55,941 nucleotides of DNA. Origin: Methanosarcinaceae archaeon (lineage in GTDB: Archaea > Halobacteriota > Methanosarcinia > Methanosarcinales > Methanosarcinaceae). The stretch spans positions 1 through 55,941 of the forward strand of contig JAIPUR010000017.1 in NCBI GenBank assembly GCA_020055655.1, given 5' to 3'. A program made the translations under genes and the position numbers. Shown piece by piece: positions 34,091 through 43,137 of the stretch (its first letter is position 1; the number at the start of each line of letters is the position of its first letter). The notes beneath the pieces are model-generated. The model had not been told where the DNA came from and did not search any database. It saw only the letters and a list, made by a program, of their open reading frames with translations.

Positions 34091-35065
34091 TTAAAGTGGC
34101 TTCATTTTGCTGTATTCCAGAACAGCGGATACTGGGTGCGTTTCCACATTTATTCCTGCTTCTTCGACAGCTGCAACAGCATTTATTCCTACCATTACTG
34201 GTATTCCTATTTTTCCCATTTCAATTGGTGCGTAAAGCACTTCTTCACCAGGATCCCCTATGCAGAGTTGTCCACTGATATCAACTTTTTTCGCGCGCTC
34301 AAAAACATCTGCTGCAAGGACCGCTGCAGATGCTGGAATTTGTCTTACATTTGCAAGCATTTTCCCATTGCCGGTTTCGATCGTATCAAGAATAGATGTA
34401 GCTTTTCTCCTGAGGAAGATCTTAATGGGGTCAATGGATGTTCCGCTGTATGATATCAAGTCCAGGAATCCGTCTGGTTTATGGTTTTCCATCTGCATAA
34501 GCCCGCCATAGATTGGTACTACTGGAATTCCATTATTTAGTAATAATCCATCAAAAGTAATACTACAAACGGTTGCAACAGAAACCTTTCCTTCAGGTAC
34601 ATATATTTCATGGTCGGTGTTTTCTTCAATTATGCCAACTCTGGAGCTGATGGCTGCACCGTAATCCATTGCATGTCTGATGATATTTGTGGCATCTTCA
34701 AAATCATCTTTATCAATATTTGTAATATTAACGATGACATTTCCCTTGCCGGTATCGAGGTCGTAGTTAGCCCTGTATATTAATTCCTCGATCTTTGTGA
34801 TGACAAAACCAAACCTGTCACTGATCAGGGCATCACTGAGCTCTTTTTTACCTCGTTCGGTTATAGTACGTCCTACATAACCGTGTTTCTCGGTAAATCC
34901 TCGCTCATCAAGTATTCGTAAATGATATCTGACAGCGCGTTCCCCAATTGCATAGCCTCTGTTGTGTAGTTCATCAGCTATGAGCCGAGCTCCTAATGGC
35001 TTATCGCCTTCACCAATAATGCGCATAATTTCGACAAGTTTTCTTTCAACATTAGGATCTGTCAT
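34091..35065 (-). CDS. nrpR: Nitrogen-responsive repressor NrpR (HTH plus one NrpR domain)
   Basis: A 324-residue regulator. The N-terminal 75 residues are a winged helix (EIMRIIGEGDKPLGARLIADEL, ERAVRYHLRILDERGF). The rest is one NrpR (DUF128) domain that senses 2-oxoglutarate. In Methanosarcina, NrpRI has this HTH-plus-one-domain layout and works with an HTH-free NrpRII; this is the NrpRI type. It represses nif, amt and glnA genes when nitrogen is sufficient. It is encoded upstream of amtB-glnK on the same strand with a separate downstream promoter. The short upstream gap follows the broken UbiB gene. Confidence 0.92.
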   Translation of the reverse strand: MTDPNVERKLVEIMRIIGEGDKPLGARLIADELHNRGYAIGERAVRYHLRILDERGFTEKHGYVGRTITERGKKELSDALISDRFGFVITKIEELIYRANYDLDTGKGNVIVNITNIDKDDFEDATNIIRHAMDYGAAISSRVGIIEENTDHEIYVPEGKVSVATVCSITFDGLLLNNGIPVVPIYGGLMQMENHKPDGFLDLISYSGTSIDPIKIFLRRKATSILDTIETGNGKMLANVRQIPASAAVLAADVFERAKKVDISGQLCIGDPGEEVLYAPIEMGKIGIPVMVGINAVAAVEEAGINVETHPVSAVLEYSKMKPL

Positions 35066-35136
35066 TTTGACACCAGCATTTAATGAGTTTTTAAGACTTT
35101 TTAGTATAGCCCATGTCTCTTATTTAAGTTGTACGT

Positions 35137-35728
35137 TCATTTTATTATTTTCACTATATACGCCCGGTTCTCAGGATATATTACAAGCCACATACCAAAG
35201 AACCCGGCAACTGAAAACCCAACAAGTCCAATTGTTGGTGCGCCCCACATACGCGGTTCCATTCCAGTCTGGATAATTATTGAAGAACCAACTATTATGG
35301 CTGATATTATCAGGCTAAAAGCAATAGGTTCTTTTTCAAAAGAGGAAAACAATTCATCAAATATCCCGACCAAGTTCTTTTTTTATGAGTACAGGCACAT
35401 CTTTATGGTCAAACGCCTGTAGCACATCCTGAAGTTTTGTGAGTTCGTTGATGTACTTTGAAGGAATAAGGTCATGGCGCATACTAAGCACCTGTCCTAA
35501 TTTTATGTAAGTGGGTCCCAGTTCTTCAAGCACCATCCTTAGCCGTTCAGGCCTGGTCCTTGGGATATCATGAGTTTCATCTTTGAATTTGACGCTGGGC
35601 CATATTGATCCAAATCTTCTGATCTTCAAGCTGTCGGCAATATGGCCAAATTCATACTTTACAAGTATATCAACGATCTTACCATATCTTTTGATCATTG
35701 AATACCTGCGTGTTCTCCTCCCTCGCAT
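35137..35728 (-). pseudogene. ABC1/UbiB (AarF) kinase-like gene with frameshift and internal deletion
   Basis: The upstream frame (from 35728, or ATG at 35698) encodes a UbiB-family N terminus with the hallmark LEELGPTYIKLGQVLSMR and continues to IKKELGRDI, where it stops at 35357. One frame over, from about 35370, the family's next stretch FDELFSSFEKEPIA is read, but it then jumps straight to a C-terminal two-helix membrane tail (FSLIISAIIVGSS ... GLVGFSVAGFFGMWLVIY). The normal sequence after EPIA, AASIGQVH and the whole kinase core of roughly 350 residues, is missing. Two events are seen: a one-base frameshift and a large in-gene deletion. UbiB-family proteins assist isoprenoid-quinone metabolism; the remnant cannot be a working kinase. 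Sequence error could explain the frameshift but not the deletion. Confidence 0.8.
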
Positions 35729-35930
35729 GCTTCTCTTTACACTCTAAATATATTAGGTGTATAAATTTAGGTTTGATGCCGTTATTAAATCATCGTAACT
35801 TTTGCTAACATTCCTAAAAACAATGCTATAAGCTAAACATAAGCAATGCTGCTATTCATTTGATAATATTATAGAAAAATAGTGGAGATCGGTGATTTTT
35901 CACCAAAGTCCACAATGCAGGAAATTCGGA

Positions 35931-36296
35931 TTATAATTCAGTATTTTCTTCTGTAGCTTTCTCTTCCTCTGTATCTTCTTGGGAAGCGGTCATTTTATTG
36001 ACCTTATCGTTCAGTTCCTTGATTGTATCTTTCAGTTCCTGAACTTCATCCTTTGTTGCAACTTCCGCTTTGTTGAAAGTTTCCTGGACTTTGCTTGTGA
36101 TGCTGGTTTCAAGCTCGTCTTTCTGTCTCCTTTGCTCGTCGATGGCATCACGAACAAATTTCTTACCTTCTTCTTTCTTTATTTCCCCATTTTCAACAAG
36201 TGAATCGCTAATGTCCTGTATTTTCTCTTCGGTAAGTGCCCATAATCCAATTCCGAAAAGACCTACTTTATTCATTATGTCATTAACTTCTTTCAT
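35931..36296 (-). CDS. Phasin-like coiled-coil protein
   Basis: A 121-residue helical protein resembling the phasin-like (PhaI/COG3937) family: a hydrophobic start VGLFGIGLWALTEEKIQDI followed by SLVENGEIKKEEGKKFVRDAI, then a long charged coiled coil and an acidic end (about residues 100-121). In archaea and bacteria such proteins are often encoded next to UbiB-family kinases, which fits the broken gene just downstream (35137-35728). Function in methanogens is unknown; polymer-granule binding is not implied. Confidence 0.7.
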   Translation of the reverse strand: MKEVNDIMNKVGLFGIGLWALTEEKIQDISDSLVENGEIKKEEGKKFVRDAIDEQRRQKDELETSITSKVQETFNKAEVATKDEVQELKDTIKELNDKVNKMTASQEDTEEEKATEENTEL

Positions 36297-36399
36297 AATA
36301 AACCTCCAATGATTAGGTGGTTTGCACTAGTATAAAAATCTATTTCTTAGCTATCTGAAAAAGAGTAAAAGAGCGGTGGCTAAAAATTGTAATGTGTAA

Positions 36400-38118
36400 T
36401 TATTCAGCCAATTCCTTAAGGTCATGATCAAGGTATGTTGCCTTGCTCATTTCAATGAGCTTATTGCAGACCTCTTCCGGCTCACCGTCCATGATAATTT
36501 TTGCATCATCTATGAGAATTGCTCTGTGTGCAGCTTCCTTTACAAAGTCCATGTGATGACTCACAAAAATAATGCTGGTGCCGAAAGTGGTGTTGACGTT
36601 CTTTAATGAGTTTGTCACATCTCTGAGTGTGATGGGGTCAAGATCTCCAAAAGGCTCATCGAGTATGAGTATCTCCGGGGATGTTGCCAGTGCAAGAGCA
36701 ATGTATGCTCTGACGTGCTCTCCACCACTTAATTGATAAGGTGTTTTACTAAGAACTTCCATGGGAAGGTCAAGTGCATCAAATACTTCTTCTGCATGTT
36801 GGTCCACATCAGCTACTGTAATGAATGGGAACAGTTTTGCATATATGTCCATGGTTAGGTTCAATTCCCGCAGTATCTTGTCTTTTTCATCTTGTGATAT
36901 GTCAGGAAGGCTGTAGAGTGCATCGAGAGCCTGGTCTGATATTCCAAGCTCAGCAGCTTTCTTTCTGGCAAATTCCAGTGAACCTTTACCTTTCAGGCGA
37001 AGTCTGAATGCCATTTGTTCTCTTACGGTGGAATGCGGGGATAAAGTGAATTCCTGGTGCATTATGCTGATCTTCTTACGAAGGTCAAGACGCTGTCTTG
37101 TAAATTCAGCAATGTTTAGCCATTCTCCTTCATGCAGGTAGCTAATATCTCCTTGTTTTGGTATCCTCAGACCTTCGATCATTTTAAGCAATGAAGTCTT
37201 ACCTGACCCGGACTGGCCAATGATAGCAGTAATTTCACCTTTATTAATATCAAGTGACAGATCTTCGAACTTGAGGACCTCTCCCACTCTTATAAGTGCA
37301 AAACGATTTGATAGGTCCTTCACTTTAAGGACCGGTTCTTTTTCCTTAATTTCTCTTAAAGGGATTTGATCTTCAATATCTTTAAGGAAATTCCTGAGGA
37401 CCTTTTCAGTTCCTCCTGTCTCAATTATTTTTCCTTCCTTCATGTATGCAAGCCTGTCTGACAGGTACATGTGGACTTCCGGGAGATGGGAAACTACGAT
37501 GATCGGTATGTTCAATTTGCCTTTGATCCCCTTTATAAGGTCCAGCATTTCCTGTTTTGTACCTGGTCCTGTCATGGTCACAGGTTCGTCCAGAAGGAGC
37601 AATTTTGGCTTTGCAGCAAGCTGGCGTGCAAGGATAAGTCTTTGTTTTTCCCCACCGCTTAAGCAACTGGATGTATGTAATGCCTTGTGTTCCAGGCCTA
37701 CGAGTTTCATGTACTCCAGGGCCTCTTCCATAACTTCTTCGTAGTGAAATGAGCACTCGTTTGGTAGGCTTTCATCTCCTTCATATTTGAAGTTCAATCT
37801 GCGGATTATATTCTCAATAGCAGGTCCGTTCCATATTGCAAAATTCCTCTGAAGGTGGATTGCAACATTTGGAGTGTATTCGCGGATCTCATCATCATCA
37901 GATTCATTTGTGATGGTCTGCTCATCGAGTTTGAATGAGCCACTATCAAAACCTTCAATGCCACGGAGTATTTTCAAAAGTGTAGTTTTTCCACAACCAC
38001 TTTTGCCTGTTATTCCAAGTATCTCACCATTCGCAACACTGAAACTGATGTTGTCCAGAACACGCTTTTTTTCGTCATTGAAGTCATATTCTTTTACAAT
38101 GTTGGATACTTCTAGCAT
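36400..38118 (-). CDS. atwA: Methyl-coenzyme M reductase activation protein, component A2
   Basis: A 572-residue soluble protein with two ABC ATPase domains in tandem and no membrane segments. The first Walker A GKSGCGKTT is at residues 38-46 with signature CLSGGEKQRL. The second Walker A is GQSGSGKTS, with QLSGGEHVRAYI and ILDEPFGDLDP. This layout is that of component A2, which uses ATP in the reductive activation of methyl-CoM reductase nickel cofactor F430. It marks the genome as that of a methanogen or related archaeon. It precedes the phasin-like gene, with no sign of a shared operon. Confidence 0.93.
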   Translation of the reverse strand: MLEVSNIVKEYDFNDEKKRVLDNISFSVANGEILGITGKSGCGKTTLLKILRGIEGFDSGSFKLDEQTITNESDDDEIREYTPNVAIHLQRNFAIWNGPAIENIIRRLNFKYEGDESLPNECSFHYEEVMEEALEYMKLVGLEHKALHTSSCLSGGEKQRLILARQLAAKPKLLLLDEPVTMTGPGTKQEMLDLIKGIKGKLNIPIIVVSHLPEVHMYLSDRLAYMKEGKIIETGGTEKVLRNFLKDIEDQIPLREIKEKEPVLKVKDLSNRFALIRVGEVLKFEDLSLDINKGEITAIIGQSGSGKTSLLKMIEGLRIPKQGDISYLHEGEWLNIAEFTRQRLDLRKKISIMHQEFTLSPHSTVREQMAFRLRLKGKGSLEFARKKAAELGISDQALDALYSLPDISQDEKDKILRELNLTMDIYAKLFPFITVADVDQHAEEVFDALDLPMEVLSKTPYQLSGGEHVRAYIALALATSPEILILDEPFGDLDPITLRDVTNSLKNVNTTFGTSIIFVSHHMDFVKEAAHRAILIDDAKIIMDGEPEEVCNKLIEMSKATYLDHDLKELAE

Positions 38119-38183
38119 TTTGAACCTCTGATTAATTGATATTCAAATTTCCTACGTAAAAAAAGAAAATATGGTATGAATAC

Positions 38184-38930
38184 TTATCTCTTTATTGCTG
38201 AGACGAGTTCCTCAATCTTGGTAGCAACATCTGAACTCTCTTCGAGTATAGTGCCTGTTACTATCATGTCTGCTCCGGCAAGTGCGCATTGCTTTGCAGC
38301 TTCACCATCACGTATTCCACCGCCAACAATGAGTTTGTTATCTCCCAGTACATGCTTGACTGCAGCTATCATTTCGGGTTTGATAGGTGCATCAGCACCA
38401 GATCCTGCTTCAAGGTATGTATAATGCATTCCTAGATACTTTCCCGCAAGTGCATAAGCTACAGCTATTTCAGCTTTGTTCTTTGGGATAAGTTTTGCAT
38501 CTCCCACCCAACCAACAGTTCCTCCGGGCTCTACTATGAGGTATGCCATGGAGATGGGTTCAATTCCGCTCTTATAAACAACAGGGGCTCCCATCATCTG
38601 ATTGGTGGTGATGAAATTAATATCTCTGGAATTGAGTAAGCTCATGAAAAAAACAGCGTCTGCATGTTTGCTAACACCAGAGGAGCTCCCCGGGAACAAA
38701 ATTGTTGGCTTGTCTGTTTTTTCTTTGATTTTAAGGAGGGTCTGGTCGAGCAAGACACCTCCGGCTCCAGTGGAGCCTCCGACCATTATAGCATCTGTTC
38801 CACCCAATGCGGCAGCGTGAGCTATCTGTGCTGCTTCTTCGGGTGACTGAGATGCTGGGTCGATAAGTGTCAAGTGAACTGTACCATCCCTTTCTACGAT
38901 GTCGTTCAGGTACTCTTCCACTTGAGTCAA
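38184..38930 (-). CDS. Geranylgeranylglyceryl phosphate synthase
   Basis: This enzyme joins geranylgeranyl diphosphate to glycerol-1-phosphate, the first step of archaeal ether-lipid synthesis. The TIM barrel has HLTLIDPASQ, GGSTGAG (phosphate and prenyl site), YLEAGSGADAPI and VGGGIRDGEAA. The start is inferred at TTG 38930 (product begins TQVEEYLNDI after the initiator), because the longer frame to 38993 would overlap the whole end of the L40e gene and gives a non-family N terminus. A GTG at 38921 is an alternative. GAGAGG in the end of L40e lies upstream. The length of 248 residues fits. Confidence 0.93.
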   Translation of the reverse strand: MTQVEEYLNDIVERDGTVHLTLIDPASQSPEEAAQIAHAAALGGTDAIMVGGSTGAGGVLLDQTLLKIKEKTDKPTILFPGSSSGVSKHADAVFFMSLLNSRDINFITTNQMMGAPVVYKSGIEPISMAYLIVEPGGTVGWVGDAKLIPKNKAEIAVAYALAGKYLGMHYTYLEAGSGADAPIKPEMIAAVKHVLGDNKLIVGGGIRDGEAAKQCALAGADMIVTGTILEESSDVATKIEELVSAIKR

Positions 38931-38935
38931 AAATA

Positions 38936-39082
38936 TCAGCCTCTCGTTTCCTTGGATTTCATCCTTAAACTTTTGTGGCTGCATTTTCTGCATCTTGTTG
39001 CACGAACTGCATTACGTGCATTGCACTTCATGCATATCTTCTTGACCAATATTCTTGCTTCTGCTTCTGGAAATCTGCCCAT
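38936..39082 (-). CDS. rpl40e: Large ribosomal subunit protein L40e
   Basis: A 48-residue zinc-binding ribosomal protein. The product begins [20 protein letters not shown] and has four cysteines in the pattern CMKC ... CRKC, with basic spacers ([10 protein letters not shown]) typical of L40e. It is too short for usual gene callers. It ends at 38936, six bases before the GGGP synthase start proposed here, so the two form a tight operon, an association also seen in other archaea. Confidence 0.92.
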   Translation of the reverse strand: MGRFPEAEARILVKKICMKCNARNAVRATRCRKCSHKSLRMKSKETRG

Positions 39083-39236
39083 GATTTTTCACCTAATGAT
39101 TGTAATAGTATAATAGGTAATAATAGTAGGCTGCATACATGCAATTCAAAACATATAATAGTTTTGGCAAAAACTGCTTGTGGGGTTTTGAACAAAACTA
39201 TTTATTTAACATCATCATTAATAATTAATGATAATT

Positions 39237-39566
39237 ATGGTAGACGAAGAACTCATGGATAGAAGGCAGGAATGGTATGAGCAAGCTAAGAAAGATGGGA
39301 AGCTCAAAGCTAACCCCACTGAAGATCATAAAGCCGGACTAAAAGCTCTCCAGAACCCAGTCAGAAGGCATATTCTTGAAAGTCTGGGTGAGGGAAAAAT
39401 GACCTTTGATGAGGTAATGGACAAGTTCGACCTTAATGACGTACAGGCCAAGCTGGATCTCGATATGCTCGTGGATACACTCTACATCGAAAAAGAAGAT
39501 GAGGAGACCTATGTTATCACACCACGTGGTGAGGCATTTCTTGTGAATGTAGATCTTAGGGACTAG
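39237..39566 (+). CDS. Winged-helix DNA-binding protein
   Basis: A 109-residue protein with a winged helix at about residues 33-100 (KALQNPVRRHILESLGEGK, then FDEVMDKFDLNDVQAKLDLD and TYVITPRGEAFL), as in ArsR-like archaeal regulators. The N terminus is charged. A TATA box (TATTTATTTAAC, 39199-39210) lies only about 30 bases ahead of the ATG and no ribosome-binding site is present, so the mRNA is probably leaderless. An in-frame ATG at 39228 is possible. Target unknown. Confidence 0.8.
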   Translation: MVDEELMDRRQEWYEQAKKDGKLKANPTEDHKAGLKALQNPVRRHILESLGEGKMTFDEVMDKFDLNDVQAKLDLDMLVDTLYIEKEDEETYVITPRGEAFLVNVDLRD

Positions 39567-39637
39567 ACAAAACCAGTCTATTAAATAAAGTGACAGGGGG
39601 TCTCATATCCCTTATCCTCTGTTATCTATTCTGACAT

Positions 39638-41059
39638 TCAGGATCTCATCTTTGCAAGTACCATTTCCCTTGCTTCTTTGGCATCAGCACGACCACGTGT
39701 CTTTTGCATGACCTTGCCGACAATGAAATTCAAGGACTTTTCCTTTCCTGCAAGGTAATCTGCAACAGCTTCTGGATTCTCAGTTACAGCTTCTCCAACA
39801 GCATTTGCAACTATGTCATCCTCGACCTTTAGTAGTCCCTTTGCCTGCACGATATCCTGTGGTTTACCGCCTTCATCAAGTATTGCACGGATAATTTCGA
39901 CACCACTCTGTTCTGTGATCTTATTTCCTATGACAAGTTCAATGATCTCAATAATGTCATCCAGTGTGAAAGCATCAATTCCAAGATCACGGTAGTTAAG
40001 TTCACCTTTGAGAATATCCGCAACCCAGACAGCTGCATCCTTTGGACTTACCTTTGCTGCTACATCTTCGTAGAAGTTAGCAACCCTGATATGTGATGTC
40101 AACGCCTTTGCATGCATGTTTGACATCTCGTACTGCTCAAGGAACCTCTTACGCTTTGCATCAGGGAGTTCCGGTAATGTTGCTGCAACATCAGGAACAC
40201 GGCCTGCAACTCTCATTGGGACCAGGTCAGGTTCAGGGAAGTAGCGGTAGTCGTTTTCTGTTTCCTTTGTACGCATGGAAAGGGTAACTCCCATTGCCTC
40301 GTCAAAGTGTCTGGTCTCCATGGTGATCTCTCCACCACGGCGGATCTGATTCTTCTGCCTCATTATCTCGTAGAGCAGTGCCCTTTCAGCTCCCTTGAAG
40401 GATGAGATGTTCTTGACCTCGACACGCTCTCCCATGAATACTGAGACGTTTGCATCGACCCTCATTGCACCTTCTAGATCCCCATTGAACACGTCAAGGT
40501 AATCAAGAATACTTCTGAGCTTGTCAAGATAACGTCTTGCTTCTTTCGGGCTTCTCATGTCTGGTTCACTGACGATCTCGATAAGTGTCATACCTGAACG
40601 ATTGTAATTGATAAGCGTACCCTTGGACTTGTCAATACTTCCTATGTGCTGGAGTCTACCTGGGTCTTCTTCCATGTGAGCACGTGTGATGCCGATATCA
40701 CGTTCTCCGTCCTCACCTTCAATGACAACCTTTCCTTCACCTGCTATAGGAAAATCGTACTGGGTGGTCTGGAAGCCCTTTGGAAGATCGGGGTAGTAGT
40801 AGTTCTTCCTGTGGAACTGGGTCTGCTCTACAATATCACAGCCAAGTGCAAGTCCTATCTTCATTGCAAATTCCACAGCTCTCTCATTGAGAACTGGAAG
40901 TGCACCGGGAAGTCCGAGACATACAGGGCATACGTGGGTGTTTGCATCGGAGTCATGGTAGTCGGTGGAACAGCCACAGAACAATTTAGTGTTGAGCTTG
41001 TTCAACTGAACGTGAACCTCAAGTCCTATCCTTACACCGTCGGGATTTTCGTATACCAT
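39638..41059 (-). CDS. gatB: Asp/Glu-tRNA amidotransferase subunit B
   Basis: GatB phosphorylates and holds the misacylated Asp-tRNA(Asn) or Glu-tRNA(Gln) while ammonia from GatA converts it to the amide. The 473 residues begin RIGLEVHVQLN and include the zinc cysteines LFCGCS ... HVCPVCLGLPG, PKGFQTTQYDFPI and NYNRSGMTLIEIVSEPDMRSP in the catalytic cradle, and a helical/YqeY tail (RAILDEGGKPQDIV, FIVGKVMQKTRG). The start overlaps the gatA stop as TAATG. It is GatB and not the archaeal GatE, since it lacks the GatE insert. Confidence 0.97.
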   Translation of the reverse strand: MVYENPDGVRIGLEVHVQLNKLNTKLFCGCSTDYHDSDANTHVCPVCLGLPGALPVLNERAVEFAMKIGLALGCDIVEQTQFHRKNYYYPDLPKGFQTTQYDFPIAGEGKVVIEGEDGERDIGITRAHMEEDPGRLQHIGSIDKSKGTLINYNRSGMTLIEIVSEPDMRSPKEARRYLDKLRSILDYLDVFNGDLEGAMRVDANVSVFMGERVEVKNISSFKGAERALLYEIMRQKNQIRRGGEITMETRHFDEAMGVTLSMRTKETENDYRYFPEPDLVPMRVAGRVPDVAATLPELPDAKRKRFLEQYEMSNMHAKALTSHIRVANFYEDVAAKVSPKDAAVWVADILKGELNYRDLGIDAFTLDDIIEIIELVIGNKITEQSGVEIIRAILDEGGKPQDIVQAKGLLKVEDDIVANAVGEAVTENPEAVADYLAGKEKSLNFIVGKVMQKTRGRADAKEAREMVLAKMRS

Positions 41060-42486
41060 TATGCCACCTCCGGTGGTTTGTTATTATGATGATCGGTATT
41101 TTGCTCGAAGCTGTATGCAGCTCTTATTATCGTATTCTCATCAAAGTGATTACCTATTATCTGCAATCCGACTGGTAATCCGTCTGTCATGCCACATGGT
41201 ACGGACATGGATGGAACGCCTGCAAGGTTAATTGGTACAGTGTTCACATCTGCAAGGTAAAGTGATAATGGATCATCTATCTTCTCGCCGATCTTGAAAG
41301 CAGGTGCTGGCATGGTTGGTGCCATGAGCACGTCAACATTTGCAAGTGCCTTGTCAAAGTCCTGTTTCACGAGTGTCCTGACCTTGAGGGCCTTGAGGTA
41401 GTACTTGTCGTGGTAACCTGCTGAAAGTGCGTAGGTTCCAAGCAATACTCTGCGTTTTACCTCGTCACCAAAGCCATCTGCCCTGGTCTTTGATGCCATA
41501 TCGTGCCAGTTATCTCCGTCCACCCGGTGACCGTATCTTGTACCGTCAAAACGTGCAAGGTTGGACGATGCTTCGCTCATGGCGATAATATAGTAAGATG
41601 CAAGTGCGTATTTGGTGTGGGGCAGTGAGACCTTCTCATAGCTTGCTCCCATGTCTTCGAATTTTTGGATTGCATCCCATACGGATTTTTCCACATTCTC
41701 ATCGATGCCCTCTCCGAAATACTCTTCAGGAACGCCTATCTTCAAGCCATCAACATCATCTTTCAAAGCATCATGGTAGTTGTTCTCGTGCTTCATGGAT
41801 GTGCTGTCTCTGGCATCATATCCGCCGACAACGTCCATAACTGTTGCAATATCGCTCACATTGGTAGCCAATGGTCCTATCTGGTCAAGTGAGTTAGCAT
41901 AGGATACGAGTCCGTATCTTGAAACTGCTCCGTATGTTGGTTTCAATCCCACGACACCACAATATGCTGCCGGGCATCTGACTGATCCTCCTGTGTCTGA
42001 ACCAAGGGATACAGGTGCTTCTCCTGCTGCAACCACAGCGGCACTCCCTCCAGATGAACCGCCTGGTACTCTTTCCTTGTCCCATGGATTAAGGGTTGGC
42101 CCGTAGGTGCTGGATTCTGTGGAAGTTCCCATGGCAAACTCGTCCATGTTGGCTTTTCCAATGACTATTGCTCCAGCATCTTTTAACTTCTCGATAACGT
42201 GTGCATTGTATGGTGGCACGTATCCATGCAGTATCTTAGAACCACAGCTTGTTGAGAGTCCCTTTGTGGAAATGTTATCCTTTATAGCGATAGGTACGCC
42301 TGCGAGTGCTCCATCGTGACCATCAGCATCTATCTTGCGCGCATCATTTATTGCTTCATCTGAAACAGCTACAAAACCGTTCATCTTACTCTTGCCGATA
42401 ATGTCAAGGTACGAGGTTGTGACCTCTTCTGCAGAGCCTGATTCTATGCTCTGTTTGATCTGGGAAATATTTGTCCATTTTGCCAT
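41059..42486 (-). CDS. gatA: Asp/Glu-tRNA amidotransferase subunit A
   Basis: GatA is the glutaminase of the GatCAB complex. Its amidase-signature triad is present: Lys69 (IAIKDN), cis-Ser144 ([10 protein letters not shown]) and the nucleophile Ser168 ([12 protein letters not shown]). Its 475 residues are normal. It lies 9 bases after gatC and overlaps gatB by one base, so the three subunits are made together. Archaea of this group lack asparaginyl-tRNA synthetase or use GatCAB for Asn-tRNA. Confidence 0.97.
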   Translation of the reverse strand: MAKWTNISQIKQSIESGSAEEVTTSYLDIIGKSKMNGFVAVSDEAINDARKIDADGHDGALAGVPIAIKDNISTKGLSTSCGSKILHGYVPPYNAHVIEKLKDAGAIVIGKANMDEFAMGTSTESSTYGPTLNPWDKERVPGGSSGGSAAVVAAGEAPVSLGSDTGGSVRCPAAYCGVVGLKPTYGAVSRYGLVSYANSLDQIGPLATNVSDIATVMDVVGGYDARDSTSMKHENNYHDALKDDVDGLKIGVPEEYFGEGIDENVEKSVWDAIQKFEDMGASYEKVSLPHTKYALASYYIIAMSEASSNLARFDGTRYGHRVDGDNWHDMASKTRADGFGDEVKRRVLLGTYALSAGYHDKYYLKALKVRTLVKQDFDKALANVDVLMAPTMPAPAFKIGEKIDDPLSLYLADVNTVPINLAGVPSMSVPCGMTDGLPVGLQIIGNHFDENTIIRAAYSFEQNTDHHNNKPPEVA

Positions 42487-42495
42487 TAAGCCGCC

Positions 42496-42777
42496 TCACA
42501 TTATCTTTGGAACCTTGAAACTGCCTTCCTGTTTGTTCTCCACATTTGAGAGCACTTCTTCCTGCGACATGGATGGCTTTACAACATCTTCCCTGAATAC
42601 GTTCATAACGTCTGCAACATGATAGGTGGGGAGTACATCTTCGGTGTCAACTTCATCGAGTTGCTCGAAGTATCCCAGCACGGAGTTTAGCTTTTTTGCA
42701 TAAGTCTCAGATTCGCTCTCAGCGATCTCGATACGTGCAAGCCAGCCTACGTGTTCAACTTCTTCTTTAGTGATCAT
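42496..42777 (-). CDS. gatC: Asp/Glu-tRNA amidotransferase subunit C
   Basis: A 93-residue stabilising subunit of GatCAB. The typical N terminus is MITKEEVEHVGWLARIEIAE, followed by a small helical hairpin and the DEVDTEDVLPTYHV segment with its extended tail that wraps round GatA. GAGGAACT precedes the ATG. It is the first gene of gatCAB. Confidence 0.93.
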   Translation of the reverse strand: MITKEEVEHVGWLARIEIAESESETYAKKLNSVLGYFEQLDEVDTEDVLPTYHVADVMNVFREDVVKPSMSQEEVLSNVENKQEGSFKVPKIM

Positions 42778-43137
42778 CGTAAGTTCCTCGAATTTTATAT
42801 ATAATTGTGATATGTAGGTATTTAAGTGTTAGAAAAGTAAACGATTATATTAAAAATGTTGGTTACTAAAATGACATTCTGTTTTTATATTTTTGTCGTG
42901 GCGTGTGTATCCAATGGTTCTGGAATATAATATTTTCAGTGCAACTATATTATTTGGAAATTAATTCACAAACCATTTTATTATTATCTTATTCTAAGAT
43001 GAGCTTTCATGCATTTGTTTTGTCATCTTGTATGACTAATTCTATAATAATGGGGTGTACCTAGTACTATAAGACTCATCCAATTCTGTCACTCATAAGT
43101 TATATATTGTGTTAGTATGTTAGTACTAACTGATAGA
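42778..43137. promoter_or_regulatory. Divergent promoter region of gatCAB and the RND exporter, with paired TAGTACTA palindromes
   Basis: A 360-base AT-rich gap without genes. For the plus strand a TATA box TTATATATT sits at 43099-43107. Two copies of the palindrome TAGTACTA flank it, at 43062-43069 and inside the longer GTTAGTACTAAC at 43119-43130. The second overlaps the expected start of transcription. The paired layout looks like an operator; the TrmB-type regulator at 46571-47362 is the likely binder. The gatC promoter is in the left part but has no clear single match. Confidence 0.5.
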
